Assembly (NCBI GenBank): GCA_037349315.1
Contig: JBAIAC010000008.1
Span: 124,370,001-124,434,000, forward strand
Origin: Chelydra serpentina
Taxonomy: Eukaryota > Chordata > Testudines > Chelydridae
Length of the DNA: 64,000 bases
Direction of reading: 5' to 3'
Below are positions 1 through 9,862 of this stretch, one piece after another. The position numbers and the translations under genes are program-made. Each line of letters starts with the position of its first letter. The stretch's first letter is position 1. The notes beneath the pieces are model-generated. The model ran no database searches, was not told the DNA's origin, and saw only the letters and a list, made by a program, of their open reading frames with translations.

Positions 1-245
1 CAGCATCAGTGGTACCTACCTGAAAGCAGTCAGACAAAAGGTATTATGTCCCAGTGAGGGAGATTGAATTCCTCTTCTCTAACCCTCCATGCAACTCTAT
101 CGTGGTGGATACTGTTCATTCCCATGGCTGCCAGTACCAGATGAGGTCCACTCCCTACAATAGGGACTGGAAGCATTTGTACCTTTTCGAAAGAAGGCAT
201 AACTCCTTGTTAGGGGTTAGAAATACCAGTTGTTCTGGGTCTTAA
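1..245 (+). pseudogene. Relic of DIRS-element gag (partial)
   Basis: A 5'-open reading stretch resembles the conserved C-terminal part of the DIRS gag found at 12919-13105 and 36235-36425. Shared pattern: a KYY/RKY-type start, then F/Y-L-F/Y-x-x-PP-C/D-S-x-VV, then about 20 residues later an LxLFxRR/LDLFGRK motif. Here the motif reads FLFSNPPCNSIVVDTV followed by HLYLFERRHNSLLG. Seen: these matches at matching spacing. Inferred: an old, strongly diverged copy. The element around it is lost and the reading frame ends at 245. It may continue upstream of the window. Confidence 0.6.
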
Positions 246-1281
246 TTTTAAAGATAATCTGTTATTTCATAACTTTTTATTGTTTCAGACAAATATTATG
301 ATTATGAAACTATTTCCCCCAGTTTTTTTACTAAACTTTCCATCAAGCCAGTGAGCTGCGGTGTGTATGTCACACCTGTAAGTGGGTTAATTTTGAAAAA
401 AGTCAGCTTTAAGAAGAACCTGATAGAAAAACTATTCTACCCTTAGGTTTTGATCAGCCAATGAATGATTGTTCTGATGGTGTAATTCTTCCAACTTGGA
501 ATTTCACTGGCTGAGCTTGATAAACTTAATGAACTTCTGAGGATGGAGTTTTTTGTGGGAGCTCCACAAAAGTCTTTCCACCATTTGTTGTCCCATTAAT
601 CCCTTATTACATTTTATTGTTGTTTAAACCTCACCCTGGTAGTTATGCTCTAAACACAGCATAACACCATTCTAAGAGGCATCAGGAATAGATATTAAAA
701 CTTTGCTGAAAAGAGTAAGGCAGTGAGTCATCACATTTTTGCTAAATAAGTTGGTGACAGTGCTTAAAAGATACCATCTAATTTAGGAACGCGTTTTGCC
801 ACATTTACTTAGGGCTTCATCCTGCACCATTGAAGTTAAATGGGAGCTATGCCACTGACTTCAATGGGAGCAAAATCAAGCCCTCGTTGATTTCAAAGGG
901 GTTATTCACAGAGTAAAATACTACTCAACATGAGTGAAATTGACAGAATCTGGCTGTTAATGCCTTATAAATGCATTCTAACACTTCTACATTTAAGGGT
1001 TTTCAGTTCAGATAAAACCAGAACCATCTGATCAGGTCTAGTTCTGATCAGGTCCAGTTCTTTCTTTAGTTAGACTGGTGCACCTCAGAAGGGAATTTGG
1101 CCCAACTTGTTTTATCGTTGAAATTTGCCACATACTTTTTGTAAAAATTTAAGTTATGTAAACTCAGACTAGATTGCACAAATTTCTGTCACAAGCCAAA
1201 ATTTTCTTTGGAAAATGTAGTTATAGCAGTGTTTACAAAAGGAAGTCTTTTTAAACGGTTCTTACATTTTTGTTTGATCAG
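246..1281. other. Intron of EFCAB6, mostly unassigned
   Basis: AT-rich, no coding signal. Around 805-900 lies a short dispersed repeat with self-complementary TTGAAGTTAAATGGGAG and GACTTCAATGGGAG motifs, a theme recurring in several other introns here. Nothing else recognised. Confidence 0.5.
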
Positions 1282-1392
1282 ATTTGGATTTAAAGCCACA
1301 GGTAAAATTTCCTGGCATCAATTTTTAGAGAAATTTCAGGACCCTGTAACATATGAAAATGGACAGACACTTCCTATAAGAAAAAACCACAG
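1282..1392 (+). CDS. EFCAB6: EFCAB6 exon e1 (EF-hand second half)
   Basis: Acceptor TTTGATCAG before 1282 and donor AG/GTAAGT after 1392. Enters with two bases of a codon carried over and leaves two bases for the next exon. Encodes a degenerate EF-hand (GKISWHQFLEKFQDPVTY) followed by a linker ending in NHR. The loop lacks the usual acidic residues, so it is probably structural rather than calcium-binding. The upstream exon is not in the window. Confidence 0.78.
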
Positions 1393-1645
1393 GTAAGTAG
1401 GAGATTTTTTTGTTTGTTCAAGGTGTACTTGAACTTGATGGAAATTATGTATACTGAAATAATTGTTGATTAAATTTACTTCAAGTAATCTTTTGGGGAT
1501 ATTCTTATTATCCATATAAATGTCTAAGCATATTTTTGAATCCTACTAAGCTTTTGGCCTTAATGAGTTTACATTTTCTCCTTACTCTGAAGAGTAAGAG
1601 GATGAGAGATGAGACCATTGTGTCAACCATGTTTTCCTATTATAG

Positions 1646-1766
1646 AGTAAACCCAATCAGAGAAATGGATGAAGCTTTTTCAAGTGACAGTGTCCTTCTA
1701 AAGCTGCGCAGACACATCCAAAATGCATATCCATCACTGAAGCAGGCATTTCTCATGATTGATACA
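1646..1766 (+). CDS. EFCAB6: EFCAB6 exon e2
   Basis: Acceptor CTATTATAG, donor ACA/GTAAGA. The first base completes the Arg codon begun in e1 and the exon ends on a whole codon. Encodes NPIREMDEAF, a basic helix (LLKLRRHIQNAYPSLKQAF) and the first residues of an EF-hand loop (LMIDT). The loop is completed by e3, 17.8 kb downstream, so the intron falls inside the calcium loop. Confidence 0.8.
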
Positions 1767-1998
1767 GTAAGAGACCTTATTTTTAACACTTACAATGCTG
1801 AGATTCTGTGGATGAGTTAACACAGTCACAGACTGATGGAGCTTTTAACCTCTCAAGCTACCCTCTTGACAAGTACCCAGCAACCTCTCAGATCCTAACC
1901 CTCCTGCCAAGCAAGTCTTTCCCTTCATCTGATTTCCTAACCCTCTCCCAAACATCCTATACCTTCCCACAACGAATCACTTGCTTTCAGGTATGCAG
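1767..1998. other. Start of the 17.8-kb intron
   Basis: Pyrimidine-rich unique-looking sequence between the donor of exon e2 and the SINE at 1999. No feature recognised. Confidence 0.4.
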
Positions 1999-2181
1999 GG
2001 GGGAGGGATAGCTCAGTGGTTTGAGCATTGGCCTGCTAAACCCAGGGTTGTGAGTTCAATCCTTGAGGGGGGCATTTGGGGAACTGGGGCAAAAATTGGG
2101 GATTGGTCCTGCTTTGAGCAGGGGGTTGGACTAGATGACCTACTAAGGTCCCTTCCAACCCTGGTATTCTATGATTCTATT
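1999..2181 (+). repeat. tRNA-derived SINE with CR1-like tail (turtle type)
   Basis: The head carries a pol III box A (TAGCTCAGTGG at 2009-2019) and box B (GAGTTCAATCC near 2053), as in a tRNA gene. The body contains the LINE-like stretch with GGACTAGATGACC, and the end is CCAACCCTGGTATTCTATGA plus TTCTAT, the CR1 tail signature. This arrangement is that of the cryptodiran turtle SINE family, mobilised by CR1. The copy looks full-length and little diverged. Confidence 0.85.
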
Positions 2182-2602
2182 GCTGCCTTCCCTTGCCTTC
2201 TGTCCTCCACCCTAATAAAAAAAGCCATGACCACATACACTCATAGCAAGTGCTGGAACAAATGCGCTTCACCAAGACTCAAGCCCTGATCCAATTGCCA
2301 CTTCCCTCTTGCTGCCCTCTCATCATAAATCTGACTTTGCCCCTCCCTCAGCTCCTAACCATCCATCCTCACAATATGCCAGGCAGCGCAGCTTTGAAAA
2401 CGTGCCACAGGATGTATGCTATGCCAGATACAAGGGCATGTTCCCACCAGAGAAGGAGGAAACTAGGAGGCAGATTGTGGCTGAGTCACAACCTGCTTCC
2501 TAGGCTGCTCTGGGGGCAACACAACAACATGCTGCCTCATACACAGGGCTCATGGCAAAGCCCCATATGGTATGTATGGCCTGTATTTTTTGTTCCTACA
2601 TG
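2182..2602. other. Unassigned intron sequence
   Basis: About 420 bp of ordinary-looking sequence between the SINE and the GC-rich repeat. Short open frames are present, but none shows a recognisable domain or splice-linked phase. Confidence 0.35.
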
Positions 2603-2810
2603 CAGAGCCATCCCTACCAATTATGGTGCCCTACGCAGCCCAAGCACCTGCTCCTCCCCCCCATACCCCGCAGAGGGTCTGGGCTGCGCTCAAGGGGGAG
2701 GCAGGAGCTGTGGGGGGCCACTTTGGGGGGCTCCACAGGCTCAGAGTAGCCCATGGGATTAGCAGGGGGCCTGGCGCCGGCAGCAGGAAGTGGAATGACC
2801 TGGCCCAAGC
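2603..2810. repeat. GC-rich repeat, left part (split by gypsy)
   Basis: Begins CAGAGCCATCCCTACC, reminiscent of the hAT-type start at 24888 (CAGGGCCGGC...), and becomes C/G-rich. Its last 40 bp (GCAGCAGGAAGTGGAATGAC...) match the repeating unit found at 7660-8000 on the other side of the gypsy insertion. It is therefore one repeat interrupted by the LTR element. The hAT link is tentative because no matching right end was found. Confidence 0.55.
2806..2810. other. Target-site duplication CAAGC (left)
   Basis: The 5 bp CAAGC directly left of the LTR element are repeated directly right of it at 7578-7582, the 4-6 bp duplication expected of an LTR-element integrase. Confidence 0.85.
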
Positions 2811-3373
2811 TGTCACGGAGTATAGGGGAGTCCGGCCCTGCACCCCTCTTCCCCGGATTCACTGGGAGTCTCAGCCAGCCAGTAGAACAGAAGGTTTATT
2901 AGAGATGCCAGGAACACAGTCCAACCAGAGCTTGTCAGTACATCCAGGACCCCTCAGTCGGGTCCTCCGGGGGGCAGGGAGCTTAGACCCCAGCCTGGGG
3001 GCTCCCTGCATTTCACCCCACAGCTCCAAACGGGGCAGGGAGGCCAGACCCTGTCTGCCTCTCTCCCCTCTTCTCCGGCCAGCTCCAAACTGAAACTCAC
3101 CAGCCCCTCATCCCCCTTTCTCCTTCCCAGGCCAGGAGGTCACCTGATCCCTTTGTTCCAACACCTTCAGCTCATACCTTTGCCGGGGAGGGGCCGGGCC
3201 ATCTCTTGCCAGGAGACAGGGCCATTCTCTGTGTCCAGGCCTCTGCCTTCTAGGGCTTTGTAACAATCATGCACCGTTGTCCCACCACCTAGATACTCAA
3301 GCACCGCATAGGGGAAACTGAGGCACCCACACAGTACTCAGGGAAACCTTAACAACAGTCCTACTTCGTAACA
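2811..3373 (-). repeat. LTR of gypsy element (3' LTR on - strand)
   Basis: Begins TGTCACGGAG and ends CGTAACA on the + strand, the usual TG...CA borders. It matches 7014-7577 almost throughout. It is preceded (- strand sense) by the purine tract at 3374-3387, which identifies it as the 3' LTR. Confidence 0.9.
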
Positions 3374-3387
3374 TCTCTCCCCTCTTC
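3374..3387 (-). other. Polypurine tract of gypsy element
   Basis: Read on the - strand: GAAGAGGGGAGAGA directly abutting the LTR. This is the site and composition expected for plus-strand priming during reverse transcription. Confidence 0.75.
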
Positions 3388-3406
3388 GAGACCGAACTGA
3401 GCGGGG

Positions 3407-4369
3407 TCACTTTAGCCAGTGACCTGGGGAAGTTCGAACCCGGTTACACCAGGCCGTTCCAGTTCCACGTGCTCCCTTAGGTCGGGTGGGCTGGATGGCA
3501 CCCGCAGGCCGCATGTGGGAAGGTTTATGCGGCCCGTGCCCTTTTCCCATCCCAAAACCCCTGGGGTTCAAGCTGAGATGAGGTCTTTTCCCAGCGCTCC
3601 AGTCTGGAGGGCTGTAATTTGGGTTCTCTTGGTTAAGAGCCTCCCTCTTGATCTGGTCCCCGCTCTGACCACGTGTCTGTGTCACCAGCCGCTCGGCATC
3701 GGCCCCTTTTCCTGGATGCATCCACGTCGGGGCGAAGTGGTGAATATACACCGTAAAGCGCCACCCAAATAGATCCGGCTGCTGCTTCTTAAGGGCCTGC
3801 CCCATGGCCAGGCATTCCCTCTCTATGGCCGGACCGTTCTGCCTCCAGGGCAGCAGCTCCTTGCTCAGATACCCGATGGGGTGTCTCCCCCGCTTCACAT
3901 AGGCCTGCATCAGCACCGCGCCCAGCCCTGTGTCTGAGGCTTCGGTGAACACTGTACAGGGCTTGGCCCGGTCTGGGTTTACTCGATCTATTGGGCCCTG
4001 GATTAGAGCCTCCTTCAGCGCACAGAGAGCCCTCTGGCCCTGCTCGGTCCAGACTGCCTCGTCTGGCTTCCCCTTCTTACCTAGCTCTGTGATGGGGGCA
4101 GCTAGGGAGCTAAAGGGGGGTACAAACCTCTGGTAGTACCCCGCCATCCCGCTAAAGGCCTGGACCTGTTTCTTGGTCTGGGGAACAGGCCAATCTCTGA
4201 TCGCCTCCACCTTGGCCAGCCCTGGGCTGTTGAATGACTGGTTCACCTCTAACGCCAGCCTGTCCTTGGCCTCTCTCTCCAGGTTCTGGGCTCTTTTCCC
4301 AGTTACTCTGAATGGGGGACACCTGATGGGAGGATGGGCTCCCATCTCAGGGGAGAGATCCATCGGGGG
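3407..4369 (-). pseudogene. Gypsy RT C-terminus plus RNase H (defective)
   Basis: On the - strand the frame carries an RT entry region (HPPIRCPPFRVTG, about 4345-4297), jumps directly to the RT connection (KVEAIRDWPVPQTKKQVQAF, then GYYQRFVP, about 4219-4120) and then RNase H (VFTEASDTGLGAVLMQ at about 3952, YLSKELLPW, IERECLA). The RT palm with its catalytic YxDD is absent, deleted between these blocks. In RNase H the first acidic position reads TEASD rather than TDASD, and the late Asp position reads IHH. The frame is open to a stop just before the purine tract. It cannot encode a working polymerase. Confidence 0.75.
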
Positions 4370-5814
4370 TCTTCCCCCTTCTCCTCCCAATCGTCCCTTA
4401 CCGGTTCTAGGGGTCCCCTTACTCTCCTCCCATACCACAGCTTGAAAGGGAAGCCTTCTGGTGATTCCTGGGGCACGTCCCTGTGCCATCGGTGGGGCAG
4501 GTACTTGTCCCAGTCCTGTGGATGCTGATTTATGCAAGTCCTCAGCATCAGCCTCACGGTCCCCTGAACTCTCTCCACCAGCCCGTTGGACTGAGGGTGA
4601 TATGCAGAGGCCCAGGTGGGCCAGACCCCATCTTTCTCCCACACGCCCCGGAGCTGGGCTGAGATAACCTCGGATCCCTGATCTGTAAAGACCTCGCTGG
4701 GGACCCCCATTCTGCTGAAGATGGTCAGCAGCGCGTCTGCCTCGGTGTCTGCCCCGGTGGAGGACAGAGCCACTACCTCTGGGTAGCGGGTGGCGAAATC
4801 CATCACCACCAGGATGCATTTCTTCCCTGACCAGGTTGCCCTGCTGAGGGGGCCCACCCTATTCATAGCCACCTTCTGGAAAGGTTCCTCTCTGATGGGC
4901 AGGGACCTCCAGGGATCTTCTCCCTTACCCTGGGCCAGGTACAATAGCCGGTGATGATACTTCTGGGGCCCCACTGGCTGCCTCCTGATTCCCCACAGTT
5001 CTACTTCCCCTTGGGAAGCCCATTCCCGGCACAGGAATCCCTTCTCCCACAGGGATCTGTCTCTGCAGTCTTCCCCAAGGGGGTTTGCAGCGCTGTGGCC
5101 AGCAAGTTCCCTTAGCTTCTCCAAGGCGGGATCCCTCTGCAGCTCACTGGCCAGGCCTGGGGTCACCGCCCCACTGAGCCCTGTCCCTGGTGGCTCCCTC
5201 CCTGCCGTGGAATCACTTCCCGGCAGCACCTCTGGACCAGGCAAGCCTGGTTGGCAGCCGTCCTGCCCTGCCTGTGTCCCCCCCCACTCAGCTGGAGTCT
5301 CTGCTCCCCCGGTGCTCAGCGCTGCCCTGGCTGTCTCTGTGGGGCCAGGCAGGGAGCTCGCTGCTTTGCTCTCTGCATCAGAGACTGCCTGAGCCACCTT
5401 TTCATTGTGCAGGGGGGTGGGGAGCATCTCTCTGTCGCACCCCGCCCTAGGGGTCTGGTTACAGGCAGGCAGGGAACTGGGGCCTGGCAGCTCCTCCCCC
5501 CTGCCAGCCAGGTCATTTGCATTTTCACTGACCATTTCCCTCTTAGCCAATTGGTTCCCTGAGTTCAAATTCAAATCCTCGGCCGTTACAGGGCCAGGGC
5601 CTGGATCCTGTCCCAAAGATACACAGTCACCCCCCAACAGCACCTCACCGCTGATATCCTGGAGAACCCCAACCACCAGCCACCCCGACCCCTCCTGGGT
5701 CTGCACAGGGATCTGGGCCATAGGCAAGGCGAATGGGTCTGTCCCCGGGACCCTCACCCAGGTCACACAGCCCCTCAGTATCTGGTGGGGGTGCACCACC
5801 CGGGGCCTGACCAC
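4303..5814 (-). pseudogene. Gypsy protease-like region and integrase
   Basis: A 503-codon frame on the - strand. Residues 1-65 resemble the C-terminal part of a retroelement protease (VTWVRVPGTDPFALPM, GWLVVGVLQDISGEVLL). A long low-complexity linker follows, then an integrase core at residues 311-470 (about 4884-4400). The DDE triad is visible: D339 in VVMDFATRYPE, D378 in FTDQGSE, E414 in NGLVERV, with the expected 35-residue D-E spacing. The H2C2 zinc finger before the core is missing; the text runs LLYLAQ straight into GKGEDPWRSLPI. The C-terminus is cut and replaced by sequence leading into RT in another frame. Integrase lying upstream of RT marks the Gmr1-like lineage. Confidence 0.72.
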
Positions 5815-5835
5815 AGTTCTCTCTGTTTCGGGGTC

Positions 5836-6567
5836 TCACCACCCCAAGAATGTCTCTTCATTGACCATCACCTTCCACTCCCACTGGGGGTCCATAGGGC
5901 TTGAGTCCAGGGCCAGGAGTGGAAATCCGTCCACCATCCCACCCATCTGGCTGGCGGAGTTTATGGCCTTGGGACCCAGCAAGGGGGTTAGATCCCGGGG
6001 CTTTTCCGCAGGGTCTCCCTGGTTCCAATCACCAGCCTGCTCCAAGGCAGTGAGGTGGGCCTCCACATCCCCACTCTCCTTAACTAGGGGCATCAATTTA
6101 GGATCGAGGTTCCCTGCAGAGCTGGCACCCCGGGATCTGTCCCCACTTACCCCTGGCCAGTCCCCTATGCCTCTCCGTTCCACCACCGCCAGTTCACGCT
6201 GCTGCTGCTGCTTCTCCTGTAGCCCTTTCTCGGGCTCTCGCTGTCTCTCACTGTCCTCTTGCTCTCTCGGACTCAGCTCCAGTCCCATCCGTCTCCGATC
6301 CCCTGCTGGGGAACCCGATCGTGAAGACTCCCGTCTGGTTGGGGACCAGACTCTTGGGGATGCCATGCTATCGCTCCAGCTGCTCCCAGATCCTGCTGTA
6401 GCCCCATTGGGGTCAGGAAACTGCTCCTTAGAGTGGTCATCTTCCTCCAGCTGCACAATTAGCTGGGCTTTAGTGAGCTTCCCAATGTGTATCCCTCGCT
6501 TTTTGCACAGGGTTACAATGCTTCTTTTAAGGAGAAGGCGATAGGCCATCACTTCACTGCTCCACAA
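5836..6567 (-). pseudogene. Gypsy gag, shortened
   Basis: A 243-codon frame on the - strand starts about 430 bp downstream of the primer-binding region. It has an N-terminal helical motif (LCKKRGIHIGKLTKAQLI), an Arg/Gln/Glu-rich charged middle (about residues 55-125), then the start of a capsid-like section (LDPKLMPLVKESGDVEAHL, PLLGPKAINS) that stops at residue 243. The rest of capsid and any zinc knuckle are absent. A single frame with no internal stop suggests a recent deletion derivative. Confidence 0.6.
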
Positions 6568-6993
6568 GTTGCCGTGGATCCGCAGGCCTGTGTGCTCTTA
6601 GCTCCCCCCCGGTTTCCAGGAAGAACCCCAAGTGTGCCAGCCCTTCTCCAGGTCACCGCCTCTTTGCCAGGGTCGAGCTGCAGCTCCTCCGCCCCTGGGT
6701 CCACTCACGGCACCCCCAGGGGAACCCTGTCACTGCAAAATTCCTTCTCTCTCCCAGGGGCAAGCCACAGGCTCCTCCGCCCCTGGGACTGCTCACTGCA
6801 TCCCCCAGGGAGACCCCCTCATTGCACAGTCCTTCTCGCTGGTCACACACTCCCAGGGGTTAAGCGTAGCTCCTCCGCTCCCTGAAACCGTTCCTCTGTG
6901 AGCCTTCAGCACGCCTGGTCCTCGTTAGCCCCCCTTCGTTCTACTGCTCCCCAGTTACTTACTGCAGGAAGCGCTGTTCACGGGGTGCAGAAC

Positions 6994-7011
6994 GTCCCGC
7001 CTCTGCCACCA
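6994..7011 (-). other. Primer-binding-site-like sequence
   Basis: Two bases inside the 5' LTR (- strand sense) the sequence TGGTGGCAGAGGCGGGA begins with TGG, complementary to a tRNA CCA end. I did not assign the tRNA. Confidence 0.6.
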
Positions 7012-7013
7012 GT

Positions 7014-7577
7014 TGTCACGGAGTATAGGGGAGTCCGGCCCTGCACTCCTCTTCCCCGGATTCACTGGGAGTCTCAGCCAGCCAGTAGAACAGAAGGTTT
7101 ATTAGAGATGCCAGGAACACAGTCCAACCAGAGCTTGTCAGTACATCCAGGACCCCTCAGTTGGGTCCTTCCGGGGGGCAGTGAGCTTAGACCCCAGCCT
7201 GGGGGCTCCCTGCATTTCACCCCACAGCTCCAAACGGGGCAGGGAGGCCATACCCTGTCTGCCTCTCTCCCCTCTTCTCCGGCCAGCTCCAAACTGAAAC
7301 TCACCAGCCCCTCATCCCCCTTTCTCCTTCCCGGGCCAGGAGGTCACCTGATCCCTTTGTTCCAACACCTTCAGCTCATACCTATGCCAGGGAGGGGCCG
7401 GGCCATCTCTTGCCAGGAGACAGGGCCATTCTCTGTGTCCAGGCCTCTGCCTTCTAGGGCTTTGTAACAATCATGCACCGTTGTCCCACCACCTAGATAC
7501 TCAAGCACTGCATAGGGGAAACTGAGGCACCCACACAGTACTCAGGGAAACCTTAACAACAGTCCTACTTCGTCACA
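7014..7577 (-). repeat. LTR of gypsy element (5' LTR on - strand)
   Basis: Starts TGTCACGGAG and ends CGTCACA on the + strand. It is 564 bp against 563 bp for the partner and differs by one inserted T and about nine substitutions. It lies next to the primer-binding-like site, so it is the 5' LTR for the - strand element. Confidence 0.9.
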
Positions 7578-7582
7578 CAAGC
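7578..7582. other. Target-site duplication CAAGC (right)
   Basis: Matches CAAGC at 2806-2810 exactly. Confidence 0.85.
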
Positions 7583-8034
7583 CCACTCCGCTCCCCCCAC
7601 CCCAGCCATGTCCCTCTTGGGAGAGAGGTTGGGGGTATGGGTCTGCCCCATCCGCAGTCAAGGGTGGCAGGAAGTGCAGCAACCTGGCCCCAGCCCCTTC
7701 GCTTCCCCTGCCCCGGCACCTGCCGTGTCGCTCAGGGGAGGGGTCTTGGGGGAAAGGGTCCGCCCCCACGCACTCACCGACAGCGGGAAGTGGAGCGATC
7801 CAGCCCCAGCCCGCTACGCTTCCCCCACCCTGGCCCCAGCCGTGTCGCTTGGGGGGGGGGTGAAGGACCTCCCCCCCGCACTCACTGGCAGCGGGAAGTG
7901 GAGCGATCCAGCCCCAGCCCGCTACGCTTCCCCCACCCTGGCCCCAGCCGTGTCGCTTGGGGGCGGGGGGGGACGACCCCCCCCCCCGCACTCACTGGCA
8001 GCGGGAAGCTGCCAGCGGGAAACGATATCAAATT
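7583..8034. repeat. GC-rich tandem repeat, right part
   Basis: Three to four units of roughly 108-117 bp. Each holds a pyrimidine-rich block (CGCTTCCCCCACCCTGGCCC), a TGTCGCTxxGGGG run and GCACTCAC..CAGCGGGAAGTGG. The last two full units (from about 7813 and 7921) are nearly identical with a 108-bp period; the earlier ones are more diverged. It continues the repeat broken by the gypsy insertion. Runs of G and C make it prone to length change. Confidence 0.75.
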
Positions 8035-9862
8035 CACTTGACAAGATCAATTTTTTCCAAAAACCCATCTTGATTGGCATTAATTATATTACCCTACTTC
8101 AATTCTTTATTAATCAAGTCCTATATATCGGAGGGGAATATTACATACATGAGGCTAAATTGTCCCCTTCCCCATGAAAAACCACAGGTGGGAATGTTTT
8201 GGAGTTTTGGGGATTTTTTTTTTTTAGTATAATTCATTTTTTTATATTTGGGGTTGGAAATTCTCCATACACTTATTCCATTTACTCTATATAGTTTTTA
8301 AGCTTTCAGTTGAGTTAATTATATTTTATTTTGGTATTCTTTTTCATCTTGTAAACTTATGTACAACTAAATTCCATACATTGTAGTGTGTTTCTATTGT
8401 GAGAACAATTTTATTATGTTGCTGTACTGTTTTTGTTAATCTCCACATTGTTTACATTAGTTTTTAGTATTGATTGTCTGTTGTGTCCCAGTTGCTTAAA
8501 GGATTGCTAAAGTGCAAACTTAAGATGTCCACCTCAGACTTCCAGAGTTCCATGTTGCTGCATTTCCTGTTGTGTGGATAAATTTAGAAATTCAGTCTGG
8601 GATCTTTCATGAGCATTACTTGTATTTGTAAAACCCTTTTAAAAAGGATAGTATGGTGCGTCTCTGGGCAAGTAGTGCAAGCTGTGTGTAGAAGTCTCCT
8701 AAATGAAGTCCCCTGAAGACATCAAGGCTCAAGAAAAGAAGCTAAAGTGTTTTCTAGCCACCCATGAAACCAGACAGCCTATGGAATTTATAAACATCTC
8801 AGGGTGCTCCTGAAGTTGTAATAATTTCAAAAGAACTGTAGCTAGCTCCAAAATTACATGGCGATCCTGCAAAGATTTATGCATATGCTTAATATTACAC
8901 ACATGTAACACAAGTCCCATTGATTTTGGCTGTAATTGACATTAAAGGCACGCATAAATGTTTGTAGACCCAAATTCTATACCAAGCCATCCTGGAAAAT
9001 GTTTCAAAGAAATTTGGAACATTTCACAAATGCAAATATGCAACTTCTCAAATTTCTCAACTGCCTTATCCAGTTATTCCCAAACTTAAATAAATAAATA
9101 TCCCTTGGCACATGACTACACATGAGAAATTATAGGCATAATTATTGCATTTTAGTGAAGTGAGGGAAGGGATTAAAATCAGTATGATAATGCAAAGTAA
9201 GTTAGAACCTCAACTACAGAGTCATCCATGCTATACAATATAAATAGAAAATGTGGAACTTGTAAAACATTTCTTGTTTGTGGTCTATAATCTGACAGAT
9301 GTATAATGTCAGACCTGTGAGATTGACCAGGATCACTCCATTGCATCATTCACTTTATTTGCAGCAATATTTTAATCTGATTTTTTTAACAGAATTTGGG
9401 CATGCTTTTTATGTCTAGCTCTAGAATGAATGCACTCTTAATAAAGAACTGTCAGGCTAGTCTATTCTATGGCTTTTATGATGTACTGAACTATGTTAAA
9501 AAAGCATTCTTGTCATTTTTGATTGAATGTTATGATATATATGATCCATACACTGGGCTGTGTGATCGTTCCTTTAGTGGACAGATGGAATTTTTTATTA
9601 CTTTGATTTGCTACAGATTGCTCTTCTTAAATTGTACAGTCTATATTTTTGGATTGGATGAGCAAATAATAGACTGAAAAAATTAAAGCTTTCAGTCTGC
9701 TTGACACAAGCAAAATGAGCACTGGGCATATCTTCAGAGGTACTGCTGGCGTTTTTTATTACAAATTTTTATATAGATGATATATCACAATTCCTTTCTA
9801 ATATAATTACATAAAAATTGCTCTTTCCCGCTCTGCGGTATAAATTACACACCCACATATAT
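8035..9862. other. Unassigned AT-rich intron
   Basis: About 1.8 kb of AT-rich sequence without a coding region, a recognised repeat or RNA gene. Open frames such as the one at 9396-9677 show no domain and no splice-compatible borders in phase with the gene. Confidence 0.4.

Larger units (their letters stand above)
2811..7577 (-). mobile_element. Ty3/gypsy (Gmr1-like) LTR retrotransposon, internally deleted
   Basis: Two near-identical LTRs of about 563 bp bound a 3.64-kb interior read on the - strand, with a primer-binding-like TGGTGGCAGAGGCGGGA (7011 downwards), a purine tract (3374-3387) and CAAGC duplications outside. In - strand order the interior holds gag, protease-like, integrase, then RT C-terminus and RNase H. 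Integrase before RT is the order of Gmr1-like gypsy elements, not standard gypsy. The RT palm, the integrase zinc finger and parts of gag are missing, so this copy is non-autonomous. LTRs differ at only about ten positions over 563 bp (9 substitutions, 1 indel by eye), so insertion was fairly recent. Confidence 0.88.

Noticed and set aside
2250..3093. Several overlapping open frames on both strands
   Set aside because: They run through the SINE-flanking DNA, GC-rich repeat and LTR; GC-rich DNA has few stops. No recognisable protein.
5405..6544. 379-codon frame on the + strand
   Set aside because: Antisense shadow of the gypsy protease/gag region, Ser/Pro-rich with no domain; the - strand frames carry the real motifs.
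2603..8034. Calling the GC-rich repeat a hAT element
   Set aside because: The left end looks hAT-like (CAGAGCC), but no inverse right end or 8-bp duplication was found.
9396..9677. 93-codon open frame in AT-rich DNA
   Set aside because: Composition is that of random AT-rich sequence, no domain, no splice borders in phase with EFCAB6.
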